In this document: in pieces, positions 59,462 through 64,000 of the stretch
Numbering within the stretch: the first letter of the stretch is position 1
How the letters are laid out: the number at the start of each line of letters is the position of its first letter
Source of the DNA: RGIG1959 sp045604545
GTDB lineage: Bacteria > Bacillota > Clostridia > Oscillospirales > Acutalibacteraceae
NCBI GenBank assembly: GCA_045604545.1
Contig: JAZUOG010000023.1
Coordinates: 6,213-70,212, forward strand
DNA: 64,000 nt
Direction of reading: 5' to 3'
Program-made: the position numbers and the translations under genes
The notes under the pieces: model-generated
Database searches by the model: none
What the model was told of the DNA's origin: nothing
What the model saw: only the letters and a program-made list of their open reading frames with translations

Positions 59462-60457
59462 TTACGAATACAGACTTTCGAACAACAACGCACGAACATC
59501 GGAGGTGTTGATTTCGCCGTCGTACTTCAGATCACAGCTCCAGTAGCGCTCGATGTCGTATTCTTTCAGATCACCTGCGACTATACGAAGCAGCATGCGA
59601 ATGTCGCTGCTGTTCAATTTACCGTTTTTGTTCATGTCACCGTCGAGATAATCCAGTGTATTGTCATGCTCGAGGTGATACTTGTTTGCGAGGGCGTAGT
59701 CAGCGGCATACGATTTGTCTGTGCCGTGAAACACAGCCATCAATGCGCCGGACAGGATATCCTCTCCGATGTCCGTGACCGAAGGAGGAATACGCACAAA
59801 CTCAAGGGAGGTACAGCCGAGGAACGCGCAAGCGCCGACTTGGCGAAGACCCACATTCAGATAAATGCCTTTCAGATTGGAGCGGTTGGCAAAAGCATAG
59901 GGAGCAATGGCGGCGGTACCGTATTTAACGGTGATCACTGCTCCTTCGGGAACAGTGCCGATATAGCCGTATAACACGCGACCGAGGTATACAACGCCGC
60001 TGCTCGCATTGCGGAACCAGTGTGTATTGTGGAACGCGTGGTAGCCGATATCATAGGTGTAGGGAGAAATGCCGATGTTGGCAAGGGAGATACAGTTGTA
60101 AAACGCCGTTGCTTCGATTGTTTGCAAGGAATTGGGGAAGGAAACGCCGGTTAACGCTGTGCACGAGTCGAACGCCGAACTGCCGATTACCGTCAGCGTG
60201 CGCGGGAAGGTAATACTTTGGAGGGTGGTGTTACCGGCAAAAGCCTCCTTACCGATGGCTGTCACGGTGGCTCCGCCGAGAGTATCGGGGATCACCACGG
60301 CTGTATCGGTACCTGTGTAGGCGGTGATGGTGGCGTTGTTGTCGGTGATGGTGTATTCAAAGTTGCCTTCCGTTGCGGCGCTTGCCGAAAACGGAACAAC
60401 TGCCATGAGAGTGCATACGCTCAGGATCATTGCGAACAAACGCATAAAATGACGCAT
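59462..60457 (-). CDS. Secreted LRR_5 (BspA-type) protein with dockerin-like module
   Basis: A 331-residue exported protein (MRHFMRLFAMILSVCTLMAV signal, ending near SASAA). The middle consists of BspA-type leucine-rich repeats: VTAIGKEAFAGNTTLQSITFP, LTVIGSSAFDSCTALTGVSFP, LQTIEATAFYNCISLANIGI. The C-terminus is dockerin-like with two calcium-binding repeats, DMNKNGKLNSSDIRMLLRI and DLKYDGEINTSDVRALLFE. BspA repeats can mediate adhesion; the dockerin suggests attachment to a cohesin scaffold. GGAGG precedes the ATG. It pairs in type with the Thr-rich dockerin protein at 26787-28106. Confidence 0.87.
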   Translation of the reverse strand: MRHFMRLFAMILSVCTLMAVVPFSASAATEGNFEYTITDNNATITAYTGTDTAVVIPDTLGGATVTAIGKEAFAGNTTLQSITFPRTLTVIGSSAFDSCTALTGVSFPNSLQTIEATAFYNCISLANIGISPYTYDIGYHAFHNTHWFRNASSGVVYLGRVLYGYIGTVPEGAVITVKYGTAAIAPYAFANRSNLKGIYLNVGLRQVGACAFLGCTSLEFVRIPPSVTDIGEDILSGALMAVFHGTDKSYAADYALANKYHLEHDNTLDYLDGDMNKNGKLNSSDIRMLLRIVAGDLKEYDIERYWSCDLKYDGEINTSDVRALLFESLYS

Positions 60458-60519
60458 ATTGATTCCTCCGTTATTGTAGTCTCTTTTTAGTATACACTAA
60501 ACAACGATGATTCGTCAAG

Positions 60520-61884
60520 TCATCGTTTATCAAAAGGAATATAATCGTGGCGATCGCACACGTTTTTATAGGCCGGACGAATGATTTTTCCTGCGTTGAT
60601 GAGCTCCTCGATGCGATGAGCGCTCCAACCGGAGATGCGGGCGATGGCAAAAAGCGGCGTATACAACTCGGGCGGCAGGTCCAGCATGCGATACACGAAG
60701 CCGCTGTAAAAGTCAATGTTGGCGCTGACACCCTTATACATACGACGTTCTTCGGCGATGATTTTCGGAGCGAGTCGTTCAACGGTGGAATACAGCGCAT
60801 ATTCCTTTTGCATACCTTTTTCTTCGGACAGTTGCTTGACGAAGCGGCTGAAAATGCACGCGCGGGGATCGGAAAGCGAATAGACCGCGTGTCCCATGCC
60901 GTAGATCAGACCGGCTTTGTCAAACGCTTCTTTATGTAACAACGCACGGAGGTAGGTCGCGATCTCCTCTTCATCTTCCCAGTTTTTGACCGCTTGTTTC
61001 ATGTCGTCAAACATCTGAACGACCTTGATGTTGGCACCGCCGTGTTTGGGGCCCTTGAGCGAACCGAGCGAAGCGGCAACGACCGAGTAGGTGTCTGTTC
61101 CCGAAGAGGACACGACGTGGGTGGTAAAGGTGGAATTGTTACCGCCGCCGTGCTCGGCATGAAGCATCAGTGCCACATCGAGAATCTGTGCCTCGAGCGG
61201 GGTATATTTGCTGTCGGGGCGAAGCAGGTGCAGAATGTTTTCGGCGGTGGAGAGGTGCGGCTGAGGATTGTGGATCACGAGGCTTTGACCGAGCTGATAG
61301 TGGTTATACGCCTGATAAGCATACACCGACAACAGCGGGAACAGCGCGATCAGCTGGAGACACTGACGCATCACGTTATCAATGCTGATGTCGTTGGCAT
61401 TGTCATCGTAAGCATACAACGTCAGCACACTTCTGGCAAGCGTGTTCATCATATCGTTACTGGGGGCTTTGAGAATGATATCGCGCACGAAATTGGTCGG
61501 CAGTGTGCGATAGCTCGCAAGCGTTGCCTGAAAATCATCGAGTTGTTCCTTGGTCGGCAGTTTACCGCACAGCAGGAGATAGGTGATTTCTTCAAAGCCG
61601 TGGTGGGGATTTTTCACCATACCGTCGACAATGTCTTCGATATCAATACCGCGGTAATACAGTTTACCCTCGCAAGCGACGGTTTGTCCGTCCACTTCTT
61701 TGAAAGATTGGATCTCGGAAATCTCCGTAAGGCCGGTAAGAACGCCTTTGCCGTTTAAATCGCGAAGTCCGCGAAATACATGATGCTCTTGATAGAGTAA
61801 AGGGTCGATTCGGCTGTTTTCAAGGCATTCCGACGCCAACTTGCGAACCGCGGGGGTGATGTCTGAATAATTCGGGTTTCCCAT
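60520..61884 (-). CDS. Citrate synthase
   Basis: A 454-residue enzyme condensing acetyl-CoA and oxaloacetate. Motifs near the active site include LMLHAEHGGGNNSTFTTHVVSSSGTD (catalytic His) and YGMGHAVYSLSDPRA with the second catalytic His; the catalytic Asp lies in the NIDFYSGFVYRML region. Clostridia use the citrate branch for glutamate synthesis without a full cycle. It is the long (about 450) type found in Bacteroidetes and Firmicutes, with a methylcitrate role not excluded. AAAGGA precedes the ATG. Monocistronic. Confidence 0.93.
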   Translation of the reverse strand: MGNPNYSDITPAVRKLASECLENSRIDPLLYQEHHVFRGLRDLNGKGVLTGLTEISEIQSFKEVDGQTVACEGKLYYRGIDIEDIVDGMVKNPHHGFEEITYLLLCGKLPTKEQLDDFQATLASYRTLPTNFVRDIILKAPSNDMMNTLARSVLTLYAYDDNANDISIDNVMRQCLQLIALFPLLSVYAYQAYNHYQLGQSLVIHNPQPHLSTAENILHLLRPDSKYTPLEAQILDVALMLHAEHGGGNNSTFTTHVVSSSGTDTYSVVAASLGSLKGPKHGGANIKVVQMFDDMKQAVKNWEDEEEIATYLRALLHKEAFDKAGLIYGMGHAVYSLSDPRACIFSRFVKQLSEEKGMQKEYALYSTVERLAPKIIAEERRMYKGVSANIDFYSGFVYRMLDLPPELYTPLFAIARISGWSAHRIEELINAGKIIRPAYKNVCDRHDYIPFDKR

Positions 61885-61985
61885 AGAGTCGATCCTTTCT
61901 GTGTTTTTTTGAAATATAGATTATATTATAACATATCATATGCAAAATTGCCACGCTAAAATGTAAAAATTTTTAAAATCTTCGC

Positions 61986-62014
61986 TTGCGAGAGATACGG
62001 TCGCGTGGTATACT
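61986..62014 (+). promoter_or_regulatory. Sigma-A promoter of deoD
   Basis: TTGCGA (61986-61991), 17-nt spacer, TATACT (62009-62014), 21 nt before the start codon. Confidence 0.75.
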
Positions 62015-62035
62015 GGAGAAAAGGAGATGATGGCA

Positions 62036-62740
62036 ATGGCAACACCGCATAATGCCGCCGCAAAAGGCGACATCGCCAAAACCGTACTGATGCCGGGAGA
62101 TCCTCTCAGAGCGAAATGGATCGCCGATACATTTCTTGAAGATGTGACCTGTTTCAACAATGTTCGCGGTATGCTTGGATTCACGGGAACCTATCACGGC
62201 AAGCGTGTTTCCGTCATGGGACACGGCATGGGTATTCCGTCCATCGGCATTTATTCGTATGAACTCTATCATGAATACGATGTCGATACCATCATTCGTG
62301 TCGGGTCAGCGGGGGGATATGCTGACGATGTGCACGTACACGATGTTCTCCTTGCGATGGGCGCTTGCACCGACTCTGCTTACGGGGCACAGTATCGTCT
62401 TCCGGGCTCCTTTGCGCCGATTGCGGATTATGAGACACTCTCACGTGTGGCTCAAACGGCAAAGGAAGCAGGGGTATCCCTCAAAGTCGGCAATATTCTC
62501 TCCAGTGATGCCTTCTACAATGCCGACGAAACAGCGCGTGACCGTTGGAAGGCGATGGGCGTTCTCGCAGTCGAGATGGAAGCGGCGGCACTCTATATGA
62601 ACGCCGCGGCGGCGGGAAAGAAGGCGCTGACGGTGTTGACCGTTTCCGATCATCTTTACACCGGAGAAGCCCTTTCCGCTCAGGAGCGGCAGACGGGCTT
62701 CTCGACCATGATCCGATTGGTGCTTGACAGCATCGAATGA
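62036..62740 (+). CDS. deoD: Purine-nucleoside phosphorylase DeoD
   Basis: A 234-residue phosphorylase that splits purine (deoxy)nucleosides to base and sugar phosphate. MATPHNAAAKGDIAKTVLMPGDPLRAKWIAD matches the family N-terminus, as do MGHGMGIPSIGIYSYEL, VRVGSAGGY-type IIRVGSAGGY, VEMEAAALY and the active-site Asp in TVSDHL. GGAG lies nine nt before ATG at 62036; an ATG three codons earlier is too close to it. Monocistronic with a terminator. Confidence 0.95.
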   Translation: MATPHNAAAKGDIAKTVLMPGDPLRAKWIADTFLEDVTCFNNVRGMLGFTGTYHGKRVSVMGHGMGIPSIGIYSYELYHEYDVDTIIRVGSAGGYADDVHVHDVLLAMGACTDSAYGAQYRLPGSFAPIADYETLSRVAQTAKEAGVSLKVGNILSSDAFYNADETARDRWKAMGVLAVEMEAAALYMNAAAAGKKALTVLTVSDHLYTGEALSAQERQTGFSTMIRLVLDSIE

Positions 62741-62744
62741 AAGA

Positions 62745-62787
62745 TAAAAAAGCATCGCTGCTTTTGAAAACAGCGATGCTTTTTTTA
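62745..62787 (+). terminator. Intrinsic terminator after deoD
   Basis: AAAAAAGCATCGCTG / CAGCGATGCTTTTTTT with a 10-nt loop. Confidence 0.92.
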
Positions 62788-62801
62788 TGCGCAAATACCA
62801 C

Positions 62802-62862
62802 TTGACACATTGGTCTATTCGTGATAGACTGTAAACAGAAACAGGTCTATTCTCAATAGACC
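62802..62862 (+). promoter_or_regulatory. Promoter with two BlaI-type operators
   Basis: TTGACA (62802-62807), 17-nt spacer, TAGACT (62825-62830). One operator, GTCTAT-N5-ATAGAC (62813-62829), lies in the spacer and -10. A second, GGTCTAT-N5-ATAGACC (62844-62862), lies downstream. Their shared core marks them as targets of the BlaI-like repressor encoded next, giving autoregulation. Confidence 0.88.
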
Positions 62863-62878
62863 GATAGAGGTGATAATC

Positions 62879-63244
62879 ATGGAAGATATGAAGCTTGGTA
62901 TGGTGGAAACGCGCTTTGCGGACATCATCTGGCAACACGAGCCGCTGACATCACGGGAACTTGTGATGCTGTGCGAAAAGGAACTGGAGTGGAAAAAATC
63001 CACAACCTATACGGTTCTCAAAAAGCTCTGCGACAAGGGGATTTTCGAGAATAACAGCGGCACCGTAACATCGCTGCTGTCAAAAGAGGAGTTCTCTGCC
63101 ATTCAAAGCGAGCAGTTTGTCAATGAAACGTTCGGTGGATCTCTCCCTGCGTTCGTGGCGGCGTTCACAAAACGTCAGTCCCTTTCCGAGGAGGAGCTCT
63201 GCGAGCTTCGCCGTATGATCGACCGAATCTCCGAGGAGGGATAA
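62879..63244 (+). CDS. BlaI/MecI-family transcriptional repressor
   Basis: A 121-residue winged-helix repressor. MVETRFADIIWQHEPLTSRELVMLCEKELEWKKSTTYTVLKKLCDKGIFE is the DNA-binding domain; the C-terminal helices dimerise, and the cleavage region for BlaR1-type signalling would be near the middle. GAGGTG precedes ATG at 62879. Two palindromic operators lie just upstream. The next gene starts one nt after the stop and is the sensor protease, so this is a two-gene signal module. The target genes beyond the window are unknown. Confidence 0.93.
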   Translation: MEDMKLGMVETRFADIIWQHEPLTSRELVMLCEKELEWKKSTTYTVLKKLCDKGIFENNSGTVTSLLSKEEFSAIQSEQFVNETFGGSLPAFVAAFTKRQSLSEEELCELRRMIDRISEEG

Positions 63245-63245
63245 C

Positions 63246-64000
63246 ATGGAAAATGTGTTCCTGACGGTATGTCACCTCGCGGTCGTGGCGAGTTTTGTTA
63301 TGGCGGCGGTTTTGGCAGCGCGTCTGCTTCTGAAAAAAGCGCCGAAGATATTCACAATGCTGTTGTGGGGGCTTGTGGCGTTGCGACTGATTTTGCCGTT
63401 TTCCGTGGAAAGCGCCTTCAGCCTCGTTCCGAAACAAGTCGCTCACACGGAGCCTGCCGCGGTGACGACCGCGGTGCCCGTCGCATTTACCACACAGTTA
63501 CGTGCAACTTCCGTGTCGACGACGGTTGCGACAAAGCCAACGAAGCCGTCGGATACGGTTGCCACGACCGTCACGGTCGTGCCGCCGACGGCGGCGGTGA
63601 CCGCTGTTTCCACCCGTCCGACAGCATCGGTTGTTTCTTCAACGACAAGGGATATATCGTGGACAACGGTCGGTGCTTGTGTGTGGGTGTGCGGTGTGCT
63701 GGCAATGGTACTGTACAGCGTGTGGCAGTATTGGCGCTTGCGTCGGCTTGTGCGCACCTCTATACGATTGAAGAATACTGTGTTTGTGTGTGATGACATT
63801 GATTCACCGTGTATTCTCGGTGTTTTTCGTCCGCATATCTACTGTCCGTCAGATCTGACCGAAGAAGAACTGGCTGTTGTGGTCGCTCACGAAAACGCTC
63901 ATCTGCAACGATTGGATCATCTGACCAAACTGTTCGGTTTTCTGCTCCTTTGCGTGTATTGGTTTCATCCGCTTGTGTGGTTGTGCTTTGTGCTGTTCTG
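63246..64000 (+). CDS. M56-family (BlaR1/MecR1-like) sensor metalloprotease, 3' partial
   Basis: The frame runs open to the window end, giving 251 visible residues. Two N-terminal membrane segments (VFLTVCHLAVVASFVMAAVLA; MLLWGLVALRLILPF) are followed by a Thr/Val/Ser-rich extracytoplasmic stretch of about 75 residues, another membrane segment (TVGACVWVCGVLAMVLYSVW), and the M56 protease core. The zinc motif is VVAHENAHLQRLDH (HExxH), preceded by ILGVFRPHIYCP. A sensor domain, if any, lies beyond the window. BlaR1-type proteins cleave their repressor after sensing a ligand, often a beta-lactam. Confidence 0.9.
   Translation, partial: MENVFLTVCHLAVVASFVMAAVLAARLLLKKAPKIFTMLLWGLVALRLILPFSVESAFSLVPKQVAHTEPAAVTTAVPVAFTTQLRATSVSTTVATKPTKPSDTVATTVTVVPPTAAVTAVSTRPTASVVSSTTRDISWTTVGACVWVCGVLAMVLYSVWQYWRLRRLVRTSIRLKNTVFVCDDIDSPCILGVFRPHIYCPSDLTEEELAVVVAHENAHLQRLDHLTKLFGFLLLCVYWFHPLVWLCFVLF

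Noticed and set aside
1..64000. CRISPR arrays, insertion sequences or prophage
   Set aside because: No regular direct repeats with spacers, transposase or phage structural genes were seen in the window.

Overview
The window looks like chromosomal DNA of an anaerobic, spore-forming Clostridia member, probably an Oscillospirales/Ruminococcaceae-type gut or rumen bacterium. The evidence is a spoIIAA-spoIIAB-sigF operon, [FeFe]-hydrogenase maturases, oxygen-independent ribonucleotide reductase (nrdDG), two secreted proteins with dockerin-like modules, and a HrcA/CIRCE heat-shock operon. Start sites carry strong AGGAGG-type ribosome binding sites, and many promoters are near-consensus sigma-A type with 17-nt spacers. 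This placement is inference from gene content; no database search was run.

Layout. 1-4.6 kb: end of a surface-polysaccharide region (pyruvyl-transferase/FrhB fusion, a flippase-like membrane protein, a DUF2142-type membrane protein). 4.6-8.7 kb: attenuator-like leader, then a TM1266-type regulator, hydE, hydG and hydF. 8.9-10 kb: small DUF6514-like gene facing a LytTR regulator whose phosphoacceptor Asp is replaced by Glu. 10-17.2 kb: anchored protein, ilvD, a GH2 glycosidase and a membrane-protein pair with an M20 peptidase. 17.3-18.4 kb: MFS transporter. 18.5-23.4 kb: hrcA-grpE-dnaK-dnaJ behind a perfect CIRCE. 23.4-29.5 kb: WYL regulator divergent from a YwaF-type protein across a palindrome, a sodium symporter, a Thr-rich dockerin protein, a small lipoprotein and an unknown gene. 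29.7-31.7 kb: tRNA-Ser, the spoIIA operon and tRNA-Leu. 31.8-35.4 kb: clostripain-like lipoprotein and glutamine synthetase. 35.4-39.7 kb (minus): ECF sigma factor, anti-sigma, lipoprotein, MBOAT acyltransferase and DHHW/AlgX-like protein in one operon. 39.8-43.1 kb: nrdD-nrdG-dut, with a candidate pair of NrdR boxes. 43.2-46.8 kb (minus): tandem-GT2 glycosyltransferase with a TagGH/Wzm-Wzt-type ABC exporter.

46.9-48.65 kb is an RNA-rich island: a 6S-like RNA on the minus strand just after a DUF1292 gene, then a roughly 850-nt non-coding gene on the plus strand with its own consensus promoter, many local hairpins, a purine-rich repeated motif and a strong terminator. This large RNA is the best candidate for an undescribed or rare system here. 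48.65-64 kb: folC, DUF6106-like gene, nnr, sigma-70-like factor, zinc ribbon, recX, then rimO-pgsA-cysE-cysS with a thioredoxin-reductase-like flavoprotein lacking the usual NADPH motifs (ferredoxin-dependent type suspected), a dockerin/LRR protein, citrate synthase, deoD, and a BlaI/M56 pair with two operators that runs off the window end.

Functionally the window mixes housekeeping genes with envelope-polysaccharide synthesis and export, anaerobic redox metabolism and sporulation control. No insertion sequence, prophage or CRISPR array was seen.
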